Program-made: the position numbers and the translations under genes | Notes under the pieces: model-generated | What the model was told of the DNA's origin: nothing | What the model saw: the letters and a program-made list of their open reading frames with translations, nothing else | Databases searched by the model: none | DNA from: Desulfonatronum thiosulfatophilum | GTDB lineage: Bacteria; Desulfobacterota; Desulfovibrionia; Desulfovibrionales; Desulfonatronaceae | Direction: 5' to 3' | DNA: 64,000 bases | Assembly: GCF_900104215.1 (NCBI RefSeq) | Contig: NZ_FMXO01000009.1 | Span: 1 to 64,000, forward strand | Shown: piece by piece, positions 8,073 through 16,720 of the stretch | Layout of the letters: each line of letters starts with the position of its first letter | Numbering within the stretch: position 1 is the first letter of the stretch

Positions 8073-8930
8073 TTATTGTCCCTGCGTATTGATTAAAATA
8101 TTGTCAATCAAGCGGGCGCCCTGGAATTGAACGGCCACCGCCACCAGAGCCGCGCCGCTCACCTCTTCCAACGGGTACAGCAGCTCCGGTTCCACGATGG
8201 CCATGTATTCCACCCGTCCCAAAGGCATCTCCCGGGCATAGAATTCACCCAGCGCGGCCAGAAGCAGGCTCGCCTCTGTCTCGCCGTCGCCGACCCACTG
8301 CTGCACTTGACGCAACCCGCTGTAGATGGTCGGTGCCTGCGTCCGTTCGGCCGGATCGAGATTCACGTTCCGGGAACTCATGGCCAGCCCGTCGGATTCG
8401 CGAACAGTCGGCCTGGATCGAATTTCCACCGGAAAATTCAGATCCTGGACCATACGCTGGATCACGGCCAGCTGCTGCCAATCCTTTTGGCCGAAAACAG
8501 CCAGGTTGGGACAGGTCAACATGAGTAGCTTGGCGACCACCGTGGCCACGCCCCGGAAATGGGTCGGCCGCTGCACCGCGCACAATCCCCTGCACAGCGA
8601 AGGCGCTTCCACCCACACGGCATGGTTTGAAGGAAACATGTCCTCCGCACTGGGCATGAACAGGACATCCACGCCAAGGTCTTCGGCAATTTGGGTGTCG
8701 CGATCGAGATTCCGGGGATACTGCCGCAAATCCTCCCGCGGCCCGAACTGGGTCGGGTTCACGAACAGGCTGACCATCAACAAATCCGCTTGAGATTTGG
8801 CCCAGGTCATCAAGGACGTATGGCCGTCATGGAAATAGCCCATGGTCGGAACGAGAGCCAGGCGCTTGCCCGCGCAACGCTGCTGCATGCTCCATGACTG
8901 CATCTGGATCGGCTGAGTAATGATTTGCAT
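8073..8930 (-). CDS. panC: Pantothenate synthetase
   Basis: 285 residues. It condenses pantoate with beta-alanine using ATP. ALVPTMGYFHDGHTSLM contains the HIGH-like nucleotide motif, FVNPTQFG is the pantoate site, and MSSRNVNLDP is the KMSKS-equivalent loop. Its product pathway partner panD follows directly. Upstream, 126 bases separate it from truA. Confidence 0.96.
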   Translation of the reverse strand: MQIITQPIQMQSWSMQQRCAGKRLALVPTMGYFHDGHTSLMTWAKSQADLLMVSLFVNPTQFGPREDLRQYPRNLDRDTQIAEDLGVDVLFMPSAEDMFPSNHAVWVEAPSLCRGLCAVQRPTHFRGVATVVAKLLMLTCPNLAVFGQKDWQQLAVIQRMVQDLNFPVEIRSRPTVRESDGLAMSSRNVNLDPAERTQAPTIYSGLRQVQQWVGDGETEASLLLAALGEFYAREMPLGRVEYMAIVEPELLYPLEEVSGAALVAVAVQFQGARLIDNILINTQGQ

Positions 8931-9056
8931 AGTGCACCGCCAAGGTATCTTAAAACGAAAATCAGCCCTAATGGTGAATCAACAGGAATTCATCCCATTA
9001 CCTAATGGAAAAATGATACATGCAATTCCCGTCACCCGCCAGCCTTTCTCCGCCGG

Positions 9057-9932
9057 TCATCCATCCGGAACCGGATCAGGGCATGCTGCCGATTCACGGT
9101 ATTCGACCCTTTCCAAGCACAGGCCCCGCGCCGGGGCTGTGGCCGGCGCAGACGCCCGCGAGCCCTGTCGGAGAATGGCCTCCACCTGGTCAGCACAGAG
9201 CTTTCCTTTGCCCACCGTGACCAGGCAGCCCATCATGTTCCGGACCATTTGCTTCAAAAACCCGTCCGCCGAAAAAAACCATACTGTTTCATTCGGCCTT
9301 CCTCCGATCTCGGGATGAACGTCAAAGACCGTCCGCACCGTGCTGCGGACCGGGGTGCCCCGGTTCTGGAAGGCGGACCAGTCCCTGCGTCCGACAAGGT
9401 ACTTCGAGGCCTGAACCATGGCTTCCAGATCCAGACGGCCGACTGGCCAGACGTACCCCTTGCGCTGAGGCAGGACATATGTCGGCTCGGTCCACAGGGT
9501 ATAGCTGTAGGTTTTGCGATTCGCGTCAAAGCGGGCATGGAAGGAGTCGGGAACGATTTGGACCTCGACAACACAGACATCCTGCGGCAACAAGGCGTTC
9601 AAGGCGCGTTGCCAGGGCAGATTGCCGCGCCTGGCCGGCACCTGAACGTGGGCCACCTGACCCAGGGCATGAACCCCGGCATCGGTCCTGCCGGCTCCAT
9701 GCACTCGCACAGGCCGTCCCACCAATTGAGCGAGAGCCTTTTCAAGACAGCCCTGTACCGTGCGGGCCCCGTCCTGAAGTTGCCAGCCGTGGAAGTCCGT
9801 TCCAGCGTAGGCCAGCTGGAGCTTCAGCCGGGTCGTGGGTTCTATGGGTTCTTCGGATGCCTTGTCGGATGAGTTGAACGCCGCGATTGTTTCGGATTCT
9901 TCGCGCGCAGGCCGATCATTGCAGCTGTACAT
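9057..9932 (-). CDS. truA: tRNA pseudouridine(38-40) synthase
   Basis: 291 residues. The catalytic aspartate lies in GAGRTDAGVHALGQ. LAYAGTDFHGWQ opens the fold, and later YVLPQRKGYVWP, RDWSAF and FLKQMVRNMMGCLV are typical TruA segments. The first 35 residues before TRLKLQLAYAG are a non-conserved extension, so the true start may be internal although no better start codon with a ribosome site was seen. Confidence 0.95.
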   Translation of the reverse strand: MYSCNDRPAREESETIAAFNSSDKASEEPIEPTTRLKLQLAYAGTDFHGWQLQDGARTVQGCLEKALAQLVGRPVRVHGAGRTDAGVHALGQVAHVQVPARRGNLPWQRALNALLPQDVCVVEVQIVPDSFHARFDANRKTYSYTLWTEPTYVLPQRKGYVWPVGRLDLEAMVQASKYLVGRRDWSAFQNRGTPVRSTVRTVFDVHPEIGGRPNETVWFFSADGFLKQMVRNMMGCLVTVGKGKLCADQVEAILRQGSRASAPATAPARGLCLERVEYRESAACPDPVPDG

Positions 9933-9941
9933 TGCAGATGA

Positions 9942-10613
9942 TCATTGCAATGGAATGTGAATCCGGGTCAAGGCTTCGGTCAACCTGGCGGCCCTTTCCG
10001 CATCCACGAAGGAAAGCACTTCCCCGGCACTGCGGCCCCGCATTCCAGACAGAATTTTGACGGCCACGGGTTCCTCCAGGGCCTCCAGCGCCTTGGCCGC
10101 CTCCCGGGGCTTCATGTTCGAGTAGACGTCCACAAGGTGTTTGATCTTTCCGTCCCGGAGCACGTCGGCCTCGTCAAGCATGGTCTGAAGCCGGTTTTCC
10201 AGCTGCTGCAATCGGTTCAGCTTGGCATCCAGCTCCCGTTCCAGGGCCTGGAGCGCCTGCTCCTTGCGCTGCAACTCCTCCTGCCGGCGGCGTAGGTTCT
10301 GCCACTCCTCGGAAAGATTGCCCTGGCTGGCGAATTGCTGGGGATCGCCCCCCTGTTGCGCCACATTCCAGGCTCCGGGGATTTCGCTTGCCGGCAGCTG
10401 GGCATACGCCGGCGACGGCGCCGCAAGAGCGGCCTGGGCTACGGACGTTACCTTATAGTCCGCAGGCTGTATCCCGCTCCAGACCGCCAGAAAAACCAGC
10501 TTGGTCAAGCTGAGCACAGCCACGCCCGCAAGCAGGCTAGACACCTTTAAACTGGTGCCGAAGGGCCGCCATTTCATCAAGTTCTTTTTGTTCAGTATTT
10601 TTTTCTTGTTCAT
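9942..10613 (-). CDS. MotE-like flagellar protein (MgtE_N domain)
   Basis: 223 residues (185-223 depending on start; MKWRPFG is an alternative ATG at 10577). An N-terminal transmembrane helix (residues about 25-45) leads to a Pro/Ala linker, a long Glu/Arg-rich coiled coil (residues 105-150) and a C-terminal MgtE_N-type helical repeat (YSNMKPREAAKALEAL...AVKILSGM). This layout and its place directly after fliJ match MotE, a chaperone of the flagellar stator protein MotC in some bacteria. The reading frame overlaps the end of fliJ by up to 77 bases. Confidence 0.75.
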   Translation of the reverse strand: MNKKKILNKKNLMKWRPFGTSLKVSSLLAGVAVLSLTKLVFLAVWSGIQPADYKVTSVAQAALAAPSPAYAQLPASEIPGAWNVAQQGGDPQQFASQGNLSEEWQNLRRRQEELQRKEQALQALERELDAKLNRLQQLENRLQTMLDEADVLRDGKIKHLVDVYSNMKPREAAKALEALEEPVAVKILSGMRGRSAGEVLSFVDAERAARLTEALTRIHIPLQ

Positions 10614-10995
10614 AATAATCCAGAGCCTTTCTGTTGCGCAGGCGCTCCAAAATCTTGGCGTCCTTCGATCGTTGAATTAGTTCACCGCGGCAGGCGGCGA
10701 CCTTTGCGGCCAGTTTCTGCAGTTGATGCTCTTCCCGCGCGATATCCTGCAAGAGATGTTCCCTGTACTGGTTCCACAGCCAGAACTGGGCAGTCGCCAA
10801 AAGTCGATTGCTCTCCAATTGGGACGCGGCTTCCTCCAGTTTGCGGCGCATGTCGTCCAGCTTCCGGGCCTGGGCCTGATAGATTTTCTGGGCCGCAATC
10901 AGCTCCAGCCTGGCAGAGTCTACAAGTTGGCGCCTGTAGTCCAAAACATGTTCCAACGAAAAATGAAACGGCTTGCGCACTCTCCTACCCTCCAA
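10537..10995 (-). CDS. fliJ: Flagellar export protein FliJ
   Basis: 152 residues, almost entirely helical coiled coil. The FHFSLEHVLDYRRQL opening and the Gln/Glu/Arg heptads are characteristic. FliJ is a soluble part of the type III flagellar export apparatus and works with the FliI ATPase. It overlaps the cobS stop slightly and is followed by the MotE-like gene. The other flagellar genes are not in this window. Confidence 0.85.
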   Translation of the reverse strand: MEGRRVRKPFHFSLEHVLDYRRQLVDSARLELIAAQKIYQAQARKLDDMRRKLEEAASQLESNRLLATAQFWLWNQYREHLLQDIAREEHQLQKLAAKVAACRGELIQRSKDAKILERLRNRKALDYYEQEKNTEQKELDEMAALRHQFKGV

Positions 10996-11725
10996 TCATC
11001 CAGGCGGCAAATACGCTCATCTCGCCCCAGACAATAGCCGTTCCCAAAAAATCGCCATTCAACCCTCCTTGGGCCCGGGCGATGCGAACAAGGACCAGGA
11101 TCCCGCCAAGGCACAGACCGGCGGCCAACAACAACATGCTCCACGGCACGAAAAACAGCCCGAAAACGACGGCTTGACTCGTTACGAAAGCCAGGCTTTG
11201 CCAGGTGAGGGCGTTCAAAAAAAGCCCCGCCAATCCGGGACGATGCAAATCCCTGGCCTGCCAAGCCAGAAGAACGGCGGCGCTTCGTCCCAGGACCGGC
11301 GCCCAGATCAGCATCCCCCATTGCCCGGCTTCCACAACACCCTGCACCATGATCAGACAGCCGGCCAGGCCCATGAACAGTCCCATGCCCCCGAAAGCGC
11401 CCATCCGACTGTCCTTGATCACCTCCCAGAATCGCTCCCCCCGGGCCCCGCTGCCCCAGGCATCGCCCAAATCCGCCCAGCCGTCCCAATGCAGCCCGCG
11501 GGTGATGTACATCGCGAATCCGAGCCAGATCCAGGCCTGCACCCAAGGCCTTCCCGCAGCGAGTCCGAGAACCAACGGCAGGACAAGGACAATCCCCAGA
11601 ACCAAGCCCACAACCGGAAACCAGCGCATGCTGCGTCCCAGTTCATCATTGTCCGCGATCATGGCCGGAGCCCAGCGCGTCAAAAATCCGGCGGCCAGGA
11701 AGAATTCTTTTACAAGCTTCGGCAA
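10985..11725 (-). CDS. cobS: Adenosylcobinamide-GDP ribazoletransferase
   Basis: 246 residues, integral membrane. It joins adenosylcobinamide-GDP to alpha-ribazole in the last steps of cobalamin synthesis. Landmarks are FLTRWAP near the N-terminus, GLHWDGWADLGDAWGSG (metal-binding Asp cluster), KDSRMGAFGG and the C-terminal GGLNGDFLGTAIVWGEM. At least six membrane segments are apparent. It is the first gene of the minus-strand run. No cobalamin riboswitch was recognised upstream. Confidence 0.92.
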   Translation of the reverse strand: MPKLVKEFFLAAGFLTRWAPAMIADNDELGRSMRWFPVVGLVLGIVLVLPLVLGLAAGRPWVQAWIWLGFAMYITRGLHWDGWADLGDAWGSGARGERFWEVIKDSRMGAFGGMGLFMGLAGCLIMVQGVVEAGQWGMLIWAPVLGRSAAVLLAWQARDLHRPGLAGLFLNALTWQSLAFVTSQAVVFGLFFVPWSMLLLAAGLCLGGILVLVRIARAQGGLNGDFLGTAIVWGEMSVFAAWMIGG

Positions 11726-12096
11726 ACGAGCCTCTTTTTCATGAATTCAGCATGGAAATTTGAGGGGAAGGAGGTGATCAGCATTCTGCCGGTGCCAACG
11801 AGTCCACTCTAGAACGACCGCAAGGATACGCCCCAATGGTCACGAGGTATCGCGAGAATTTGTGAATCAAAAGTACGTCCCCCGCCCAAGCACGGACCTG
11901 TAGGGGCTCCCCTCGCGGGTGCCCAAGATTAGCACTGCACGACGTACTCCGGTTTGTGCCTACCGTTTCCATCGTCCAGTTTCAACCTGAACGAGATCAT
12001 GATCCCTGAGAGACAGGAAAGTTGAACCCTGAGTGCAAAAAGCATAGATTTATTTTTTCAAACAAAACATGAACAATCTTTCCAGGAGTTCCAGCC
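11726..12096. other. Divergent intergenic region cobS/nifU
   Basis: 371 bases between divergent operons. It should contain both promoters. I see no convincing small gene or structured RNA. Confidence 0.5.
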
Positions 12097-12942
12097 ATGT
12101 GGGATTACACCGACAAAGTGCGCGACCATTTTCTTAACCCTAGAAATGCCGGCCCCATGGAAGATCCCACCGTGGTGGGCGAAGTGGGCAGTCTGGCCTG
12201 CGGGGACGCGCTCAAACTTTTCCTGAAGATCGATCCATCCGGCCGGATCACCGACGCCACCTTTCAAACATTTGGTTGTGCCAGCGCCATCGCCTCCAGC
12301 TCCGTGCTCACGGAACTGCTCAAGGGTAAAACCGTTGAAGAGGCCGCGGCCATCACCAATAAAGAGATCGCCGCGGAACTGGGCGGCCTGCCCCGGGAAA
12401 AAATGCACTGTTCCGTGATGGGACAAGAAGCTTTGGAGTCGGCGTTAAAACGGTACCGGGGAGAGCTGGAACCGCTGGTCAAGCCCGAAGGGGAGATCGT
12501 CTGCAAATGTTTCGGCGTCACGGACGTGCAGATCCGCCGGGCCATAACAGAGAACAACCTGACCACGGTCGAGGAAATCACGGATTATACCAAAGCCGGC
12601 GGCGGCTGCGGCGAGTGCGTCCTGGACCTGGAGCGCATCCTGGCTGAAACCCGGGGCACGGAGCAGCCCAAGGCCAAACCGGAAACGGCCAAGCGCAAGC
12701 TGACCAACCTCCAGCGCATGCAGCTGGTGGCCAAGGTTATCGATGAGGAGATCCGGCCCAGTCTGAAAAAGGATCGCGGCGACATCGAGCTTCTGGACAT
12801 CGAGGGAACCAGGGTCCTCGTCTCCATGCGCGGAGCCTGCGCCGGCTGCCCCTCCAGCCAGTTGACCATCAAGGAACTGATTCAGCGCCGGCTGCGCGAT
12901 GCCGTGGATCAGGAAATCATCGTCGAGGAGGTGCGCTCATGA
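12097..12942 (+). CDS. nifU: Fe-S cluster assembly scaffold NifU (three-domain)
   Basis: 281 residues with the full NifU layout. The N-terminal IscU-like scaffold (1-125) has CGD, FGCASAIASSS and HCSVMG cysteines. A central BFD-like [2Fe-2S] domain has CKCFGV and CGEC. The C-terminal Nfu domain has CAGCPSS. It builds and transfers Fe-S clusters using sulfur from the adjacent NifS. The stop overlaps the nifS start. In sulfate reducers this type serves general Fe-S assembly rather than only nitrogenase, and no nif genes are seen here. Confidence 0.95.
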   Translation: MWDYTDKVRDHFLNPRNAGPMEDPTVVGEVGSLACGDALKLFLKIDPSGRITDATFQTFGCASAIASSSVLTELLKGKTVEEAAAITNKEIAAELGGLPREKMHCSVMGQEALESALKRYRGELEPLVKPEGEIVCKCFGVTDVQIRRAITENNLTTVEEITDYTKAGGGCGECVLDLERILAETRGTEQPKAKPETAKRKLTNLQRMQLVAKVIDEEIRPSLKKDRGDIELLDIEGTRVLVSMRGACAGCPSSQLTIKELIQRRLRDAVDQEIIVEEVRS

Positions 12943-14120
12943 AGGAAGTCTACCTGGACAACAACGCCACGACCATGGTCGCACCGGAAGTCCTGGAAGC
13001 CATGCTGCCCTATCTGCGCAGCGATTACGGCAATGCCTCGAGCATGCACGGCTTCGGGGGCAAGGTGGGCAAGGTGATCCGGCAGGCCCGGGAACAGACG
13101 GCGCAGGCTCTCGGCTGCTCCGCCGAGGAAATCATCTTCACTTCCTGCGGCACGGAAAGCGACAACACGGCCATTTTCTCCGCTGTCCGCTCCCAGCCGG
13201 AAAAGCGACATGTCGTGACCACCCGGGTGGAGCATCCGGCGGTTCTGAACGTGGCCAGCCACCTGGAAATCGCCGGCTATGAGGTCACCAGCCTCAAGGT
13301 GGACGAACAGGGGCGGTTGGACCTGCAGGAACTCGAAGACAGTCTGCGTCCGGACACGGCCCTGGTTTCCGTGATGCACGCCAACAATGAAAGCGGGGTC
13401 GTGTTTCCCCTGGAGCGGATCGCCGAGATCGTCAAGAGCCGCGACATCCTGCTGCATACGGACGCCGTGCAGACCGTGGGCAAGCTGCCCATCGACCTGC
13501 AAACGCTGGCCGTGGATTTTCTGGCCCTTTCCGCGCACAAGGTGCACGGCCCCAAGGGGGTCGGCGCGCTCTTCGTACGCCGCGGCGTTCCCTTTCGCCC
13601 CTTCATGCTTGGCGGACACCAGGAAAAAGGCCGCCGGGCCGGCACGGAGAACGTTGCCGGCATCGTCGCCCTGGGCAAAGCCATGGAAATGGCCGAGGCA
13701 GGAATTGTGGATGAAAATACGCGGGTCAAGGCCCTTCGGGATCGCCTGGAGAACGCGATTATGGAATCCATCCCGGATGTGCGACGCAACGGCGACCCTG
13801 AAAACCGTCTTCCGAACACGTCCAGCCTGGCCTTCAAGTACATCGAGGGTGAATCCATCCTGCTCATGCTGGACCAGTACGGCATCTGCGCCAGTTCCGG
13901 TTCGGCGTGCACCTCGGGCAGCCTGGAACCGTCCCATGTCCTGCGGGCCATGGGCGTGCCCTTCACCTACGCCCACGGCTCCATCCGCTTCAGCCTGAGC
14001 CGGTACACCACGGATCAGGAAATCGACCTTGTCCTGCGGGAATTGCCTGGCATCGTTTCCAGGCTGCGAGCCATGTCTCCCTTTACCGGAGACCAAGCCG
14101 GACAGGCCTGTGCGTGCTGA
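12939..14120 (+). CDS. nifS: Cysteine desulfurase NifS
   Basis: 393 residues. This PLP enzyme transfers sulfur from cysteine to NifU. YLDNNATT opens the protein, LSAHKVHGPKG holds the PLP lysine, and ASSGSACTSGSLEPSHVL contains the catalytic cysteine loop. It overlaps nifU by four bases (ATGA), which implies translational coupling. cysE follows after 14 bases, so cysteine supply and use are linked. Confidence 0.96.
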   Translation: MKEVYLDNNATTMVAPEVLEAMLPYLRSDYGNASSMHGFGGKVGKVIRQAREQTAQALGCSAEEIIFTSCGTESDNTAIFSAVRSQPEKRHVVTTRVEHPAVLNVASHLEIAGYEVTSLKVDEQGRLDLQELEDSLRPDTALVSVMHANNESGVVFPLERIAEIVKSRDILLHTDAVQTVGKLPIDLQTLAVDFLALSAHKVHGPKGVGALFVRRGVPFRPFMLGGHQEKGRRAGTENVAGIVALGKAMEMAEAGIVDENTRVKALRDRLENAIMESIPDVRRNGDPENRLPNTSSLAFKYIEGESILLMLDQYGICASSGSACTSGSLEPSHVLRAMGVPFTYAHGSIRFSLSRYTTDQEIDLVLRELPGIVSRLRAMSPFTGDQAGQACAC

Positions 14121-14134
14121 CCAAGGGGGACCCC

Positions 14135-15073
14135 ATGAACAAGCCAATCATGATGGATCTGCGCGTTGCCCCGTTGAAAGACGTGGTCCGCCAGCTCTGT
14201 GAGCCGGAATCCTGCAAGGAGGTCTGTCGGGCGCCGATGCACGATCAGCCCATGCCGTCGATTCCCGCGCTCACGGAAATCGTGGACCGCCTCAAGGGTA
14301 TTCTTTTTCCAGGATATTTCGGGGATTCCGAGGTTACCCCGGAATCCCTGACCTACTACATCGGAGCGGGACTGGACCGCGTCTACAGGTTGCTCATCGA
14401 ACAGATCAAGCGCGGGTACTGTTTCCTGTGCCGGTTCAACGGGGAGGAAGACTGCGACGACTGCCAGGAGGTGGCCGTGGATCTGGCAACCAGGTTCATT
14501 ACCATCCTGCCCCACATCCGCGCCCTCCTGGCCACGGACGTTCAGGCCGCCATGGCCGGAGATCCGGCTGCCAAAACTCCGGGCGAGATCATTTTCAGCT
14601 ATCCCAGCATTACGGCCTTGACCCATTATCGGATCGCCCACGAACTCTATCACCTCGGCGTGGACATGATTCCCCGGATCATCTGCGAGATGGCCCACTC
14701 CAAAACCGGGATCGACATCCATCCCGGCGCCGAAATCGGCAACCATTTCTTCATCGACCATGGAACCGGCACGGTCATTGGCGAGACCAGCATCATCGGC
14801 AACAATGTCCGGCTGTATCAGGGCGTCACCCTGGGCGCGAAAAGCTTTCCCAAGGATGCCGCCGGCCAGATCATCAAGGGCCTGCCCCGCCATCCGGTCA
14901 TCGAGGACGACGTGATCATCTATTCCGGCGCGACGATTCTGGGTCGGGTGACCATCGGCAAGGGTTCGGTCATCGGCGGCAACGTCTGGGTTACGGAAAG
15001 CGTGCCCCCGGGCTCGCGCCTGACGCAGCAACGCCCCAGTTCCCAGCTGTTCAGCGGGGGCGAAGGCATCTGA
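14135..15073 (+). CDS. cysE: Serine O-acetyltransferase with Cys-rich N-terminal region
   Basis: 312 residues from the ATG behind AAGGGGGA. An upstream in-frame extension is inside nifS and is not used. The C-terminal half is a left-handed beta-helix acetyltransferase: EMAHSKTGIDIHPGAEIG, HGTGTVIGET, YQGVTLGAKSFP and a final VPPGSR. It makes O-acetylserine for cysteine synthesis. The N-terminal half holds eight cysteines, including CFLCRFNGEEDCDDC (CxxC and CxxC), which suggests a metal or redox site not found in enterobacterial CysE. It sits in the nifU-nifS operon. Confidence 0.92.
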   Translation: MNKPIMMDLRVAPLKDVVRQLCEPESCKEVCRAPMHDQPMPSIPALTEIVDRLKGILFPGYFGDSEVTPESLTYYIGAGLDRVYRLLIEQIKRGYCFLCRFNGEEDCDDCQEVAVDLATRFITILPHIRALLATDVQAAMAGDPAAKTPGEIIFSYPSITALTHYRIAHELYHLGVDMIPRIICEMAHSKTGIDIHPGAEIGNHFFIDHGTGTVIGETSIIGNNVRLYQGVTLGAKSFPKDAAGQIIKGLPRHPVIEDDVIIYSGATILGRVTIGKGSVIGGNVWVTESVPPGSRLTQQRPSSQLFSGGEGI

Positions 15074-15125
15074 ATGATGGTTTGATGACGGGTCGCAAAT
15101 TCAGCAACTTTTTTACGGAGAAAAC

Positions 15126-15632
15126 ATGCCCCTGTACGAATTTTATTGCCGGGATTGCCATACCATCTACAATTTCTTTTCGCCGCGGATCAATACGGAA
15201 AAGCGTCCGCATTGTCCGAAATGTGATCGGGCGGAACTGGAGCGCCAGGTTTCGGTCTTTGCCATATCCAAAAACCGCTCCGACGAAGCTGGGGCGGACG
15301 GCGCGGACGGCATGCCGGATCTTTCAGGACTGGATGAGGCCAAGCTGGAGCGGGCCATGGCCATGATGGCCAGGGAAGCCGAAGGCATGGACGAGGATGA
15401 TCCGCGTCAGGCCGCGCAACTGATGCGCAAGCTGTGCGATGTCACGGGAATGAACTTCGGGGACGGCATGGAGGAAGCGCTTGCCCGGATGGAAGCCGGC
15501 GAGGACCCGGAACAGGTGGAGGCGGAAATGGGAGACATGTTTGAAAACATGGACTTCAGCCCCAGCGGAGCCAAGAAACTGCGCCGCGCCCTGCGGCCGC
15601 CGGCCCAGGACGAAACCATCTATGATCTTTAG
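15126..15632 (+). CDS. FmdB-type zinc ribbon protein
   Basis: 168 residues. The N-terminus is an FmdB/CxxC_CxxC regulatory zinc ribbon: MPLYEFYCRDCH and CPKCD. The remainder is acidic and Met/Glu-rich (residues 60-150). Family members are small and putatively regulatory, and this one has a long acidic extension. A GGAGAAAAC ribosome site precedes it and it lies 52 bases after cysE, so it may be the last gene of that operon. Confidence 0.8.
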   Translation: MPLYEFYCRDCHTIYNFFSPRINTEKRPHCPKCDRAELERQVSVFAISKNRSDEAGADGADGMPDLSGLDEAKLERAMAMMAREAEGMDEDDPRQAAQLMRKLCDVTGMNFGDGMEEALARMEAGEDPEQVEAEMGDMFENMDFSPSGAKKLRRALRPPAQDETIYDL

Positions 15633-15671
15633 TGACGTATTCCTGAGATCCTGTCAGATAAAAATAAAAGG

Positions 15672-15864
15672 TTGAACCGCCAAGACGCAAAGGACGCGAA
15701 GAAGAAAATTTTTGGCTCATGCTGGAAAGATGCAGCCGCCAAAAGACTTCACGCCTGACGGCATTTTTATCCCGGCAGGGAGCGGGATCTTTTGGAAAGC
15801 AGCTTTTTCCCTGCTTTCCAAAAGATTTCCTTGGCGTCCTGAGCGAAGCGGGCGGTTCATTTAT
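15672..15864. repeat. Inverted repeat element between convergent genes
   Basis: The outer arms TGAACCGCC (15673-) and GGCGGTTCA (ending about 15860) enclose CAAGACGCAAAGGACGCGAAG and its rough complement. A perfect inner stem ATCTTTTGGAAAGCAG (15787-15802) pairs with CTGCTTTCCAAAAGAT (15811-15826) around an 8-base loop. It lies between the convergent FmdB-like and SAM hydroxide adenosyltransferase genes and may end transcription from both. Confidence 0.7.
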
Positions 15865-15893
15865 CTTGTTTTGGGTTGTAGGCAAAGCCCGCG

Positions 15894-16718
15894 CTAGCTC
15901 GTCTGGAGAACGATCCGGATTCCCGGCCGCAGGCCCAGCAACTGGGCCGCATTGCCCTGATTGACGGCCAGCTCCCAATAGCCCTGGCTTCCGGCCAGCA
16001 TCCCGAAACTTCCTGGCCCGATATCCGCATATGTCCTCACAAGCGCCAGGGGCTGCAGCAGAGGCCGGATCAGTTCCGCGTGTGCCAGGACTTCCATTGG
16101 CCATTTTTCCAGTGAGAGATTGAGCAGACAGTTCCCAAAACGATCCACATGCAGCACATGGGCCCGAATCTCCCGCCCCGCCCGTTCGGCCCGCGCCCAG
16201 TCCGGCCGGACCAGATCGTCCGGATGCAACGCCGCACCCAGTTCCTTCGGTCGAACGCCTAGGGCCAGATCCGCCGCCAGGGGCATCAAGATGTCCCGGC
16301 CATGAAAAGTATTGGCTACCTTTTGTCCTGCACGGGCTTTTCGTCCAGCAAACTCCCACGCTTCAACGTCGGCTTCGTCCCCCAGCAGCAGTGCCGGCAG
16401 GCCGTTGTCCGGAGCCAGAAGCAGACGTCCGCTTCGACGGATCATGGCCAGCCTGCGGGCCGTGCCCACTCCCGGATCCACCACGCCCACGCAAATCGTC
16501 CCCTCCGGCAAGTACGGCCAGCTGGCCGCCAGATAGAAGGCTCCCTGCAGGATATCAAAGGGTCGCACCTGATGGCTGATGTCCACCAGGACGGCCTCCG
16601 GCGCCAACCCGGCCAGGACGCCCTTCATCTGCCCGACATAGGGATCCTCCAGCCCAAAGTCAGTGAGCAGGGCGATGATCGGCCTGCTCACGCGTGCGTG
16701 CTCATGGGCGCTTTTCAT
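15894..16718 (-). CDS. SAM hydroxide adenosyltransferase (DUF62)
   Basis: 274 residues. This family hydrolyses SAM to adenosine and methionine with hydroxide as nucleophile and is related to fluorinase. Seen motifs are LLTDFGLEDPYVGQMKG, GVVDPGVGT, LLAPDNGLP and HVDRFGNCLLNL. It lies two bases after the YitT-like gene on the same strand, so the two are likely co-transcribed. Confidence 0.9.
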   Translation of the reverse strand: MKSAHEHARVSRPIIALLTDFGLEDPYVGQMKGVLAGLAPEAVLVDISHQVRPFDILQGAFYLAASWPYLPEGTICVGVVDPGVGTARRLAMIRRSGRLLLAPDNGLPALLLGDEADVEAWEFAGRKARAGQKVANTFHGRDILMPLAADLALGVRPKELGAALHPDDLVRPDWARAERAGREIRAHVLHVDRFGNCLLNLSLEKWPMEVLAHAELIRPLLQPLALVRTYADIGPGSFGMLAGSQGYWELAVNQGNAAQLLGLRPGIRIVLQTS

Positions 16719-16720
16719 CG

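Noticed and set aside
10985-12096. Cobalamin riboswitch upstream of cobS
   Set aside because: No B12-box-like conserved sequence could be found in the leader.
12909-14147. 412-codon minus-strand ORF
   Set aside because: Fully antisense to nifS, with no family features.
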